Below are positions 16,986-25,682 of a stretch of 64,000 nt of DNA, piece after piece. This DNA is from Paractinoplanes lichenicola (GTDB lineage: Bacteria > Actinomycetota > Actinomycetes > Mycobacteriales > Micromonosporaceae): NCBI RefSeq assembly GCF_016785085.1, contig NZ_JAENHO010000004.1, forward strand, positions 186,001-250,000, given 5' to 3'. Numbering within the stretch: the stretch's first letter is position 1; each line of letters begins with the position of its first letter. The position numbers and the translations under genes were made by a program. The notes beneath the pieces are model-generated. The model saw only the letters and a program-made list of their open reading frames with translations, was not told where the DNA came from and did not search any database.

Positions 16986-19024
16986 GCGCCTGCCTTCACA
17001 GAGATGACCATTTCCCCGTACGAACCCACGCGCAGACGATCTCCGGCGTGGATGACGGTGGTGGCGGTGTGTTCGTGGATCACGGCCGGTCCGGCGATCT
17101 CGTCGCCGGCCAGCAGTTCCTCGCGGGTGTAAAGGGCGTACGGCACAGCCGGCTGCTCCGCCGACACGAACACGTCACGCGTGCCCTCGGAGGAGAGAGC
17201 GCCCGACTCGCGCGCGGCCAGCAAAGGCAGCGTCGGCTTTTCTACTCGCCCCGTGGCGCGCAGCCGCAGCGTGGTGACCTCGATCGGGTCGTCCATCACG
17301 TGCCCGTACTGCCGTTCGTGCAGCTCGGTGAACTCGCGCTCGACGACGGCCGCGACCCCGGTGGTCCCGTCCGGAACCGGCACCGTCACCGTGTGCTCCT
17401 GCCCGGCGTAGCGCACGTCCACGCTGCGGGTCAGCACCTGCGCCGCGGGAGCGAACCCCTCGGCGGAGAGGGCTTCGCCGGCGGAAGCAGCCATCTCGAC
17501 GTAGCTCGCCTCGACGGCCGGGGAATCGAGCTCGGCGAGCGGGGTCACCGCCGTACGGGCGAAGTCGTGCTGGACATCGGCGAACAACATGCCGAAGGCC
17601 GAGAACGCGCCCTGGCCCGGCGGGACGATGACCGTCGGGATGCCGAGCTCGTCGGCGACGTCGACCGCGACCAGGCCGCCCCCGCCGCCGAACGACAGCA
17701 GCGCGAAGTCCTTGGGGTCGCGGCCGACCTCGACGGTGATCGCCCGGACGGCCCCCATGATCTTGGTCGTGGAGATCCGGATCATGCCACGGGCCAGCGC
17801 CAGCGGCGTCATGTCGAGCTTGGTCGCCAGCGGTTCGAGCGCGCTCAGGGCCAGCCGGTCGTCGAGGCTGAGCCGCCCGCCGAGCGCCGCCGTCGTCCCC
17901 ATGTAGCCGACCGCGAGCGCGGCGTCGGTGAACGTGGGCTGGGTGCCGCCCTTGCCGTACGAGGCCGGGCCCGGGTCGGCGCCCGCGCTCTGCGGCCCGA
18001 CCTGCAGCGCGCCCGCGTCGTCGAGCCAGCCGATCGAGCCGCCGCCCGCGCCGATCGTGTGGATGTAGAGCGACGGCGTGTTGATCGGCAGCTGCTCGAA
18101 CTCGGCCCCCTGATGCAGCACCGGCCCGCCGTCGATGACCAGCGACGCGTCCAGGCTGGTGCCGCCCATGTCGATGGTGATCAGGTTGGGCTGCCCGATC
18201 AGCTCGCCGAACGCGGTCGCCCCGATGACGCCGCCGGCCGGGCCGGACAGGATCAGGCTGACCGGTTGTTCCCGGGCCGAACTGGCGGTCATGGCGCCGC
18301 CGCCCGAGCGGGTCATCAGAAACCGCCCGCCGAACCCGCCCGAGGCCAGCTCGCCCTCGAGCCGTTCCAGATAGCGGCGCACGATCGGCTTGACGTAGGC
18401 GTCGAGCACGGCCGTGCTGGTGCGCTCGTATTCGCGATACTCCCGGGACAGCTCGTGCGAGACCGTGACGACCACGCCCGGCGCGACCTCCTCGAGAATC
18501 TCCCGCATGCGCGACTCGTGGACCGGATTCGCGTACGAGTGCAGGAAGGCCACCGCGACCGAGTCGTAGCCGCGCTCGGCGATCGTGGCCGCGACCTGCC
18601 GGGCCGCCTCCTCGTCGAGCGGCCGGTGCACCGAGCCGTCGAACAGGCTGCGCTCGGGCACCTCGAACGTGTCGTAGCGCTCGACCAGAGCCGGCGGCGG
18701 CCGGTAGGTGATGTCGTAGTTGGTGCGCCGGTCGGTGCGCCCCAGCAGGTAGACGTCGCGGAAACCGGCCGTGCCGACCACCGCCGTACGGGCTCCGGTG
18801 CGGGTCAGCAACGCGTTGAGCCCGAGCGTGGTGCCGTGGGTGAACATGGCGACCTCGGCCATCGGCGCCTCGGTCGTGGCGAACGCGTCGAGCACGCCCG
18901 CGGTCGGCTGGGACGGGGTGGTCGGCACCTTGCCGAAGCGGATCTCGCCGCTGGCGCCGATGAGCTCGACGACGTCGGTGAAGGTGCCGCCGACGTCGAT
19001 CGCGACGCGGCTGTTGCTGGTCAT
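16982..19024 (-). CDS. hyuA: Hydantoinase A / oxoprolinase alpha-type ATPase subunit (first copy)
   Basis: 680 residues. The ASKHA-type ATPase signature is VAIDVGGTFTDVVE at the N terminus and ITIDMGGTSLDASLVIDG in the middle. The HTIGAGGGSIGWLD loop and the DPGPASYGKGGT segment are characteristic of HyuA. The REYERTSTAVLDAYVKP helix precedes the second half. It activates the cyclic amide carbonyl by phosphorylation for HyuB (established for 5-oxoprolinase-type enzymes). It heads the minus-strand operon hyuA-hyuB-(24-bp repeat)-amidohydrolase, divergent from the ABC-importer operon. Confidence 0.94.
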   Translation of the reverse strand: MTSNSRVAIDVGGTFTDVVELIGASGEIRFGKVPTTPSQPTAGVLDAFATTEAPMAEVAMFTHGTTLGLNALLTRTGARTAVVGTAGFRDVYLLGRTDRRTNYDITYRPPPALVERYDTFEVPERSLFDGSVHRPLDEEAARQVAATIAERGYDSVAVAFLHSYANPVHESRMREILEEVAPGVVVTVSHELSREYREYERTSTAVLDAYVKPIVRRYLERLEGELASGGFGGRFLMTRSGGGAMTASSAREQPVSLILSGPAGGVIGATAFGELIGQPNLITIDMGGTSLDASLVIDGGPVLHQGAEFEQLPINTPSLYIHTIGAGGGSIGWLDDAGALQVGPQSAGADPGPASYGKGGTQPTFTDAALAVGYMGTTAALGGRLSLDDRLALSALEPLATKLDMTPLALARGMIRISTTKIMGAVRAITVEVGRDPKDFALLSFGGGGGLVAVDVADELGIPTVIVPPGQGAFSAFGMLFADVQHDFARTAVTPLAELDSPAVEASYVEMAASAGEALSAEGFAPAAQVLTRSVDVRYAGQEHTVTVPVPDGTTGVAAVVEREFTELHERQYGHVMDDPIEVTTLRLRATGRVEKPTLPLLAARESGALSSEGTRDVFVSAEQPAVPYALYTREELLAGDEIAGPAVIHEHTATTVIHAGDRLRVGSYGEMVISVKAGA

Positions 19025-19305
19025 AGGGAAATCGCCTTTCGCGCACGGCGAAGCACCACCGGTGGAGAGCGGTGGTCAGGCCTGGAGAAGAGGAGATCGC
19101 CGGTTGGCGCGGCGAGGCCCCGAAACTGTCACAGCCGTTTCTGGGGTGTCAATCGGTGCTGGTGGGGCGGCCACCCGGTGTGAACACGGCGTTGCGCCGC
19201 GCTGCACAGCCGCGCCCGTCGCCGGTGTGCTCGGCGCACATCCGTGGCGGACCGGCCACCGTCAGCATTTGCCCACTCCAACCACCCGAAGCACGGGAGG
19301 TACCA
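19025..19305. promoter_or_regulatory. Divergent promoter region between hyuA and importer operon
   Basis: A 281-bp gap between the hyuA start (minus) and the ABM-fold gene (plus). It holds repeated TGTC-type words (CTGTCACAG near 19126 and GGTGTCAAT near 19145) and a GTGTGAACAC core near 19177. I see no perfect long palindrome and no small gene. PucR at 25671 is the obvious candidate to bind here; this is inference. Confidence 0.5.
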
Positions 19306-19617
19306 ATGGTCCGCAGCGTCCTCACCCTTCGAGCGGCCGCCGGCCTGGGCCACGAGCTCGAGGCCTTCTACGCGGACCAGCGGGTTCTGGAGCGGGCCCG
19401 GGCGTTCCCCGGGTGCCGTGCTGCCGAATTGTTGCGATCCGTTGACGACAGCCCCGCGACCCACCTGGTCATCGCCGACTGGGACACGGCCGCCGACTAC
19501 CGCCGATGGGTCGACGACCCGTGGCGAGCCTCCTTGTCCGGGCGGCTCACCGCACTGCTGGACATCCGGGACGACGAGCCGCTCGTTGGCGGAGTCTTCG
19601 AGCTCGTCGAGCCCTGA
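19306..19617 (+). CDS. ABM-fold (antibiotic biosynthesis monooxygenase-like) small protein
   Basis: 103 residues from ATG 19306 after GGGAGG. The dimeric alpha-beta barrel pattern is visible: strand VRSVLTLRAAAG, helix ELEAFYADQRVLE, strand CRAAELLRS, then VIADWDTAADYRRWVDDP. Such proteins are cofactor-free monooxygenases, isomerases or heme/ligand binders. As first gene of the importer/DUF917 row it may process the imported compound. 43 bp separate it from the lipoprotein gene. Confidence 0.8.
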   Translation: MVRSVLTLRAAAGLGHELEAFYADQRVLERARAFPGCRAAELLRSVDDSPATHLVIADWDTAADYRRWVDDPWRASLSGRLTALLDIRDDEPLVGGVFELVEP

Positions 19618-19660
19618 GAGTTCTCGATTCTTCTTCTTGAAAACAGTAAGAGGAGTACCA

Positions 19661-20680
19661 GTGATACGAGTTGCTCGGCTCCTGGCGGTCGGCCTGACCG
19701 CCGCGGTGGCGCTGACCGCCTGCAGCAATCCCAACAACGACGACAGCGCCGGCGCCGCGGCCACCGCCGCCCCGGCCGACAAGAAACTCAGCATCGGCTT
19801 CTTCGGCTTCGCCAAGGCGAACTCGTTCGCCCAGGCCACCTGGGCCGGCGTGCAGGAGTACGCGAACGCCAACAATGCCGAGGCGACGTTCCTCGACTCC
19901 AACTTCGACGGGCCCACGCAGGTCAACCAGCTGCAGGACGCGGTGACCTCCAAGCGCTACGACGTCGTGATCGTGCAGGCCAACGACGGCACCGCGATGG
20001 TCAACCCGGTCAAGCAGGCGGTCGCGGCCGGTATCACCGTGGTCGTCGAGTTCACCCCGGTCGGCGGCAAGTACGACACCGCCGCCCCGCAGGTGCCGGG
20101 CACGATCAACATCATCGACCCGCCCACGGTCAACGGCGAGGGCCTGGCCAAGATGGGCCTGGAGGCCTGCAAGACGGTCGCCGGCAGCGGCTGCAAGGTG
20201 GCCTATCTGCAGGGCTTCGCCAACTATCCGCTCGACACGGCCCGTACGGAGGCCGCGGTGAAGACGCTCGAGGCGGGCGGCGCGGCCGAGGTCGTCTCGA
20301 ACTTCGTCGGCGGCTACACCCCGGACAGCGGCCGGGCCGCCATGCAGAACCTGCTGCAGGCGCACCCCGACATCAACGTCGTGATCGGCTCGTCGCAGGC
20401 GCTGCAGGGGGCGACCCCGCTGGCGGCCGGCAAGAAGATCACCTTCGTCGGCAACGGCAACTCGACCCAGGCCTACGACCTCGTCAACAAGGGCACCTGG
20501 TACGCCACGTACGCGCTGCCCGAGAAGGGTCAGGGCGCCAAGGCGGCCGAGCTGGGCATCAAGAAGGCCCGCGGCGAGACCGTGCCGGAGTCGTCGGTGG
20601 CCTGCGAGGTGCTCACCGACTACAACTGCCTCGGCACCAAGGAAGCGCTGACCGGCAAGACGGCGGACTACTCGGACTGA
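19661..20680 (+). CDS. CUT2-type ABC substrate-binding lipoprotein
   Basis: 339 residues with a GTG start after AAGAGGAG. The lipoprotein signal ends in the lipobox LTACS (Cys about 21), then a low-complexity Asn/Asp/Ala tether. The mature part is a periplasmic-binding-protein-like I fold (LSIGFFGFAKANSFAQATWA; YDVVIVQANDGTAMVNPVK; INVVIGSSQALQG), as in ribose/xylose or other CUT2 systems. CUT2 binding proteins in catabolic operons may also bind purine-like or amide ligands, so a sugar is not certain. A strong hairpin follows the stop. Confidence 0.9.
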   Translation: MIRVARLLAVGLTAAVALTACSNPNNDDSAGAAATAAPADKKLSIGFFGFAKANSFAQATWAGVQEYANANNAEATFLDSNFDGPTQVNQLQDAVTSKRYDVVIVQANDGTAMVNPVKQAVAAGITVVVEFTPVGGKYDTAAPQVPGTINIIDPPTVNGEGLAKMGLEACKTVAGSGCKVAYLQGFANYPLDTARTEAAVKTLEAGGAAEVVSNFVGGYTPDSGRAAMQNLLQAHPDINVVIGSSQALQGATPLAAGKKITFVGNGNSTQAYDLVNKGTWYATYALPEKGQGAKAAELGIKKARGETVPESSVACEVLTDYNCLGTKEALTGKTADYSD

Positions 20681-20686
20681 CGGCGC

Positions 20687-20716
20687 GGGCGCCGGGGACA
20701 CCTTTCCCCGGCGCCC
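20687..20716 (+). terminator. Perfect 11-bp hairpin between binding protein and ATPase genes
   Basis: GGGCGCCGGGG and CCCCGGCGCCC with an 8-nt loop, 7 bp after the lipoprotein stop and 21 bp before the ATPase start. Within an ABC operon such a hairpin may attenuate read-through or protect the 3' end of the binding-protein mRNA, so that this component is made in excess. Confidence 0.75.
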
Positions 20717-20736
20717 TCTGGCGTTGAGGAGACCCT

Positions 20737-22248
20737 TTGAGCAGTCGAAAAGCGCCGTCGATCGCCGTGCGCGGCGTCGGCAAGAGCTACAGCGGCGTCA
20801 CCGTGCTGCACGACATCGACCTGGACATCGCGCCCGGCGAGGTGCACGGGCTGGTCGGCGAGAACGGGGCCGGCAAGAGCACCCTGCTCAAGATCCTGGG
20901 CGGGGCGATCCGGGCCGACGCCGGGACGCTGAGCTTCGACGGCGAGCAGGTCACCGTGGGCAGCCCGCGCGACGCGATCGGCCACGGCATCAGCCTGATC
21001 TCGCAGGAGGGCGCGCTCGTGCCGGCCCTGTCGGTGCTGGACAACGTGTTCCTGGCCCGCTGGTCGCACCGCGGCGGCCTGGTCAGCGCCCGCGCCGACC
21101 GCAAGCGCCTGGCCGGGCTGCTCGAGACGACCGGCTTCACGGTCGACCCCGACGAGCGCGTCGACCGGCTGCCGATCGGGGTGCAGCAGCAGGTCGAGAT
21201 CCTGCGCTCGCTGGCCCGGGGCGCCCAGGTCATCGCGATGGACGAGCCCACGGCCGTGCTGGCCGAGCACGAGAAGGAGAACCTGCTCGCGCTGATCCGC
21301 AAGCTGGCCGCGGGCGGCACGACGATCATCCTCGTCTCGCACTTCCTGGAGGAGGTGCTGTCGGTCGCCGACCGGATCACCGTGCTGCGCGACGGCGCCC
21401 TCATCCGTACTCAGAAGGCCTCGGAAACGTCACCCCGCGAGCTGGTCGGGCACATGGTCGGGCGCGAGATCGACGTGCTCTATCCCGACCCGCGGCCGGT
21501 GCCGGACGGCGCACCGGTGATGCTGGCCGCCCGTGGGCTCAAGCGCGGTCTGGTCAACGGCGTCGGCCTCGAGGTGCGGGCGGGCGAGATCCTGGGCATC
21601 GCCGGGCTGGTCGGGAGCGGGCGGACGGAGACGCTGCGGCTGCTGTTCGGCGCCGACCGGCCGGTCGAGGGCGTGGTCGAGGTCGACGGCGCCGAACTGG
21701 CCCAGCCCACCCCACGAGCGGCGATGGCGGCCGGCGTGGCGCTGGTGCCCGAGTCGCGCAAGGAGCAGGGCCTGGTCATGCAGCGGTCGGTGGCCGAGAA
21801 CGTGGCCCTGTCGTCTTTGTCGGGGCGAAGGGCCGGCCCGTTCGTGCGGCGACCGGCCGAGAAGAAGGCGGTCGGCGAGATCGCCAAGTCGGTCGACATC
21901 CGCGCGGCCGACCCGGAGGCCGCGATCGAGACCCTCTCCGGCGGCAACCAGCAGAAGGCCCTGTTCGCCAAGTGGCTGCTGCGCAAGCCCAAGGTGCTGC
22001 TCATCGACGAGCCCACCCGTGGCGTCGACGTCGCCGCCAAGACCCAGATCCATCACCTGATCACCGGGCTGGCCGCGGACGGCATGGCGGTCGTCTGCGT
22101 CTCGTCCGAGATCGAGGAACTGCTCGCGCTCTCGCACCGGGTGCTCGTGCTGCGGCACGGCGAGCCCGTCGGCGAATATCCGCGCGGCACCACCCCGGAG
22201 GTCGTCATCGCGGCCGCGTTCGGCTCGGATGAAGGAGAACCCAGTTGA
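20737..22248 (+). CDS. CUT2-type ABC importer ATPase (two fused nucleotide-binding domains)
   Basis: 503 residues with a TTG start preceded by GAGGAG. Domain 1 has Walker A GENGAGKST, a signature-like LPIGVQQQVEI and Walker B VIAMDEPTAVL. Domain 2 has a degenerate Walker A (GLVGSGRTE), the signature LSGGNQQKALFAKWL and Walker B VLLIDEPTRGVDV. The asymmetric double ATPase is typical of RbsA/MglA-type importers. It works with the permease at 22245 (TTGA overlap) and the lipoprotein upstream. Confidence 0.93.
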   Translation: MSSRKAPSIAVRGVGKSYSGVTVLHDIDLDIAPGEVHGLVGENGAGKSTLLKILGGAIRADAGTLSFDGEQVTVGSPRDAIGHGISLISQEGALVPALSVLDNVFLARWSHRGGLVSARADRKRLAGLLETTGFTVDPDERVDRLPIGVQQQVEILRSLARGAQVIAMDEPTAVLAEHEKENLLALIRKLAAGGTTIILVSHFLEEVLSVADRITVLRDGALIRTQKASETSPRELVGHMVGREIDVLYPDPRPVPDGAPVMLAARGLKRGLVNGVGLEVRAGEILGIAGLVGSGRTETLRLLFGADRPVEGVVEVDGAELAQPTPRAAMAAGVALVPESRKEQGLVMQRSVAENVALSSLSGRRAGPFVRRPAEKKAVGEIAKSVDIRAADPEAAIETLSGGNQQKALFAKWLLRKPKVLLIDEPTRGVDVAAKTQIHHLITGLAADGMAVVCVSSEIEELLALSHRVLVLRHGEPVGEYPRGTTPEVVIAAAFGSDEGEPS

Positions 22249-23237
22249 GCGTCGACACCCTGCCCAAGACCGCCGCGCCGCCGGCCGGCAACATGTCGCG
22301 GCTCGCGTTCCGGATGCGCGACTACGGCATCGTGGCCGCCCTCGTGATCATCGTGATCGCGCTCTCGGTCAGCACCGACACGTTCCTGACGACCGGCAAC
22401 ATCGTCAACCTGCTGGACCAGACGGCCGTGATCGGCCTGCTGGCGACCGGCGCCACCATTTGCATCATCAGCGGCGTCTTCGACCTCACGGCCAGCGCCA
22501 CGCTCGCCCTCTCGGCGATCATCGGCGTGCAGGTCGGCCGGGTCACCGACGTCTATGTCGGCATGCTCGCGGCCGTGGTGGCGGGCGCGCTGCTCGGCTT
22601 CGTGACCGGCACGGTGGTGGTGCGCAGCGGCGTCAACTCGTTCGTCGGCACCCTGGCCACGAGCATGGTCTATCGCGGCCTGGCCGTGATGGTGACCGGC
22701 GGCGCGATCGTCTATCCGCTGACCGGCGCGGCCGAGACGTTCGGCATGCTGACCTGGCCGTCGCTGTTCGGCCTGACCTCGGCCACCATCATGTTCGTGG
22801 TGGTCGTGGGGGTCCTGGCCGTCGTCGTCGCCCGCACCACGTTCGGCCGCCGCCTGTACGCGGTGGGCGGCAACGCCGAGGCGGCCCGGCTCTCCGGCAT
22901 CCGGGTCGGCTCGATCCACGTCACCGCGTTCATGATCAGCGGGGTCTGCTCGGCGCTGGCCGGCCTGATCCTGGCCTCCCGGGCCGGGTCCGCGCAGTCG
23001 ACGATGGCCACCGGCACGGAGCTGACCGCGATCGCGGCGGCCGTGGTCGGCGGCACCAGCATCCTCGGCGGCGAGGGCGCGGTGTGGCGGGCCATCGTCG
23101 GCGCGCTGCTGCTGACCCTGATCGGCAACGGCTTCAACCTGCTGGGCTGGGACACGATCTATCAACAGGTCCTGCAGGGTCTGCTCATCCTGTTCGCCGT
23201 GACCATGGATCGATGGTTGCGAAAGCGCACCCGTTGA
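22245..23237 (+). CDS. CUT2-type ABC importer permease
   Basis: 330 residues with a TTG start overlapping the ATPase stop by 4 bp and a GAAGGAG ribosome site. There are about nine or ten membrane helices. The family segment VGGNAEAARLSGIRV (EAA-like loop that contacts the ATPase) and the GGTSILGGEGAVWRAIVGAL stretch are typical of RbsC-like permeases. A single permease gene implies a homodimeric channel. Confidence 0.92.
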   Translation: MSVDTLPKTAAPPAGNMSRLAFRMRDYGIVAALVIIVIALSVSTDTFLTTGNIVNLLDQTAVIGLLATGATICIISGVFDLTASATLALSAIIGVQVGRVTDVYVGMLAAVVAGALLGFVTGTVVVRSGVNSFVGTLATSMVYRGLAVMVTGGAIVYPLTGAAETFGMLTWPSLFGLTSATIMFVVVVGVLAVVVARTTFGRRLYAVGGNAEAARLSGIRVGSIHVTAFMISGVCSALAGLILASRAGSAQSTMATGTELTAIAAAVVGGTSILGGEGAVWRAIVGALLLTLIGNGFNLLGWDTIYQQVLQGLLILFAVTMDRWLRKRTR

Positions 23238-23256
23238 TCGCGAGTACGATCAAGAA

Positions 23257-24519
23257 ATGCCTGCTCAGGGCGCAGTTGCGCAGATCGGGGTGACGCTGCG
23301 GCCGCACCGGGCGTACGCGGCGGTGGTGACCGGCCCGACCGTCGAGCCGGTCGAGCCGGTGGCCCCGGCCCGCGCCGATCTGGAGGGCGTGATCGCGGCC
23401 GCGGCCGGGGTGGCCCTGCGCGCCCCCGGCGGCGCCGGCGCGGTCACCGTCGACCTGGCCCCGCTGCTCTACGACACCCTGCTGCGCCCCGAGGCCGAGC
23501 TGCCGCCGGTGGCCGTCGTGCGGATCGTCCCGCGCGCGGCCACCGACCCGGCCCTGGCCCGCTCGCCGGCCGAGCTGGTGGAGCGCCGCATCGCCCGCCG
23601 CTGGACCGTCGCCGGCGGGCACGACCTGCTCGGCAACGAGCTCTGCCCGCTCGACCGCACCGGGCTGGCCGCGCTCTGCGAGGAGCTGTCCGCCTCCGGC
23701 ATCCGGCACGTGGCCATCGTCGCCGCCGGCTCGCAGGCCCGCCCGGCCCACGAGCGCGAGGTGGCCGACGCCGTCCTGGCCGCTGTGCCCGGCGCGCACA
23801 TCTCGGTGGCCAGCGACTACGGCGGGCAGGGACTGGTCGCGAGGGAGGCCACCGTGGTGCTCGACAGCGCGCTCGCCGTGCTCACCGAGCGACTGCTCGA
23901 CCGTTGCGAACGCACCCTGGCCCGGCTGCCCGGCTCGCTCGAGCTGCGGGTGGCCCGCGGCGACGGCGGTTACAGCACCCCGTCGCGCATCCGCGTCACC
24001 CCGGTCGTCGCGTTCGGCGCCACCGAGGCTCTGGAGCTGCGTGGCGCCGCCCACCTGGCCGGGCTCGACGACTGCCGGGTGCTGCTGCCCCGCGGCGGGC
24101 GGCGGCTGGCCGGCGAGGTGCGGCACGGCCTGGCCGTCGTGCGGCCCGACGAGCCGGACGGCATCGGCACCGAGCTGGTCGTGCCGATGGCCGTGCTCAC
24201 CGCCGAACCCGGCGACACCTCGCTGCACCTGCGGCCCGACCAGCCGCCGCACCTGCTGGCCTGCATCGGGGCGACGCTCTGCCAGCCCGCGGCCTGGCTC
24301 GACGAGGTGGCCTTCATCGAGTCGGCCGACCAGCTCGAGGACATCCGCCGCGACGCCGAGGAGCGGGCCACGGCGATGGTGATGGCCAACGGGGCCGCGC
24401 CCGGCACCACCTACATCGCCGAGATCTCCACGGTGGCCCTGCCCTACAGCCCGTCCGGCACCGTACGCGTCCGCGTGCGGGTGGCCGGCCTGCCCGACAC
24501 CTCGCTGGCCCGGCGATGA
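23257..24519 (+). CDS. Degenerate HyuA-like (hydantoinase/oxoprolinase-related) protein
   Basis: 420 residues. No standard domain is obvious, but the layout follows the first part of HyuA. An actin-like strand (AQIGVTLRPHRAYAAVV) replaces DxGGTFTD. A region parallel to HyuA's Ser-His and helix segment (HISVASDYGGQGLVAREATV, then LDSALAVLTERLLDRCERTL) is followed by a counterpart of the second phosphate loop that lacks DMGGTS. The ATP-binding glycines and acidic residues are thus missing, so it is probably not an ATPase. It overlaps the DUF917 gene by ATGA. A structural or regulatory partner of DUF917 or HyuAB is plausible. Confidence 0.65.
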   Translation: MPAQGAVAQIGVTLRPHRAYAAVVTGPTVEPVEPVAPARADLEGVIAAAAGVALRAPGGAGAVTVDLAPLLYDTLLRPEAELPPVAVVRIVPRAATDPALARSPAELVERRIARRWTVAGGHDLLGNELCPLDRTGLAALCEELSASGIRHVAIVAAGSQARPAHEREVADAVLAAVPGAHISVASDYGGQGLVAREATVVLDSALAVLTERLLDRCERTLARLPGSLELRVARGDGGYSTPSRIRVTPVVAFGATEALELRGAAHLAGLDDCRVLLPRGGRRLAGEVRHGLAVVRPDEPDGIGTELVVPMAVLTAEPGDTSLHLRPDQPPHLLACIGATLCQPAAWLDEVAFIESADQLEDIRRDAEERATAMVMANGAAPGTTYIAEISTVALPYSPSGTVRVRVRVAGLPDTSLARR

Positions 24520-25622
24520 CGCAGCCGGGCTACGTCGGCGCCAGCTCGTCGATCACCGCCGACGACGTGCCCGCGTTCTACGAGGGGGCCAAGTTCTATT
24601 CGCCCGCCGTGGGCGACGCCAACAAGTCGTCGGTCAACTCGTGGCTGGCCGGGCTGCTCGACCGCAACGGCCCGGTGCCGCTGCTCAAGGTCGAGGGCGT
24701 GCCCCCGGAGACCCCCTGCGTGTCGGTCTGCGTGCTCGGGTCGGGCTCGGCGATGGCCGACCTGCCCCCGGCCGGCGACGAGTTCGAGCTGGCCGTACGC
24801 CAGATCGAGCGGCTCCAGCGGGTCGAGTTCGGGGCCGTCTATCCGCTGGCCGCGGCCACGATCAGCGCCCTGGTCGCGGTGGTGACCGCGGCTCAGCTGC
24901 GGGTGCCGCTGCTCGACGCGGACGGGATGGGCCGGGCCTTCGCGCTGATCCACCACACCTCGATGCACCTGTCCGGGGTGTCGCCGACGCCGCTGGCCGC
25001 GGTCGGGCCCACCGGCGAGAGCGTGCTGGTCGAGGTGCCGGCCGGGCCGCGCGCGGACAGGATGCTGCGGGCCAACGTGGACACCGTCGGCGGCTGGGCG
25101 GCCCTGGCGGCCTACCCGACCACCGCGGGCGTCCTCAGAAGAGCAGCCCTTCCCGGTACGGTGTCCCGGATCGCCAACGTGGGGCGGCTGCTGCTCGACC
25201 GTACGGATCCTGATCTGCTCGTCACCCGGCTCGGCGCGATCACCGGGTGCCGCCGCCTGGCCCGGGGCCGCATCGCCGAGCTCGAGCACCTGAGCCGCCC
25301 CAGCGACGTCACCATCCCGGCCCACCCGTCGAGCCTGGTCGTCGACGAGGTCGGCGGGCTCGGCCGGCAACTGCGGATCGAGCTGCGCAGCGAGATCGTG
25401 GCCGTGTTCGCCGACGGCGCGCTGATCGCCGGCGCCCCCGACCTGATGTGCCTGCTCGACGTCTCCCGCGGCGCGCTGGCCACCCTGGACAGCCTCGAGC
25501 CGGGCGACCTCATCGACGTGCTGGTGACCCCGGCCGATGCGGTCTGGTATTCGCCGCGCGGCATCGAGATGGTCGGGATGGGCTCGCACGGCATCCCGCT
25601 GGCCCACCCGAGGCGCCGATGA
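24516..25622 (+). CDS. DUF917 protein, S-methyl-thiohydantoin desulfurase family
   Basis: 368 residues from ATG 24516. It has DUF917 hallmarks: LLDADGMGRAFALIHHTSMH (usual DADGMGRAFP-like), the early AKFYSPAVGDANK region, and a C-terminal PDLMCLLDVSRG followed by a beta domain ending DVLVTPADAVWYSPRG. The family includes S-methyl-thiohydantoin desulfurase of ergothioneine-related breakdown (known from family work; specificity here is inferred). It overlaps the HyuA-like gene upstream. Its stop falls inside the triplicated 26-bp junction that precedes PucR. Confidence 0.8.
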   Translation: MTQPGYVGASSSITADDVPAFYEGAKFYSPAVGDANKSSVNSWLAGLLDRNGPVPLLKVEGVPPETPCVSVCVLGSGSAMADLPPAGDEFELAVRQIERLQRVEFGAVYPLAAATISALVAVVTAAQLRVPLLDADGMGRAFALIHHTSMHLSGVSPTPLAAVGPTGESVLVEVPAGPRADRMLRANVDTVGGWAALAAYPTTAGVLRRAALPGTVSRIANVGRLLLDRTDPDLLVTRLGAITGCRRLARGRIAELEHLSRPSDVTIPAHPSSLVVDEVGGLGRQLRIELRSEIVAVFADGALIAGAPDLMCLLDVSRGALATLDSLEPGDLIDVLVTPADAVWYSPRGIEMVGMGSHGIPLAHPRRR

Positions 25623-25682
25623 GACACCCGCTTGTGAGGCGCCGATGAGGCACCCGCTTGTGAGGCGCCGATGAGACACCCG
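25610..25682 (+). repeat. 26-bp tandem stop/start junction creating two mini reading frames
   Basis: Copies start at 25610, 25636 and 25662 (last shorter). Each copy holds CGCCGATGAGACACCC-type sequence in which one frame's TGA overlaps the next frame's ATG. The result is two 9-codon frames, 25619-25648 and 25645-25674, both reading MRHPLVRRR. They are chained by ATGA overlaps between the DUF917 stop and the PucR ATG at 25671. No separate ribosome site is seen. They could be a coupling relay or mere slippage products. Confidence 0.9.
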
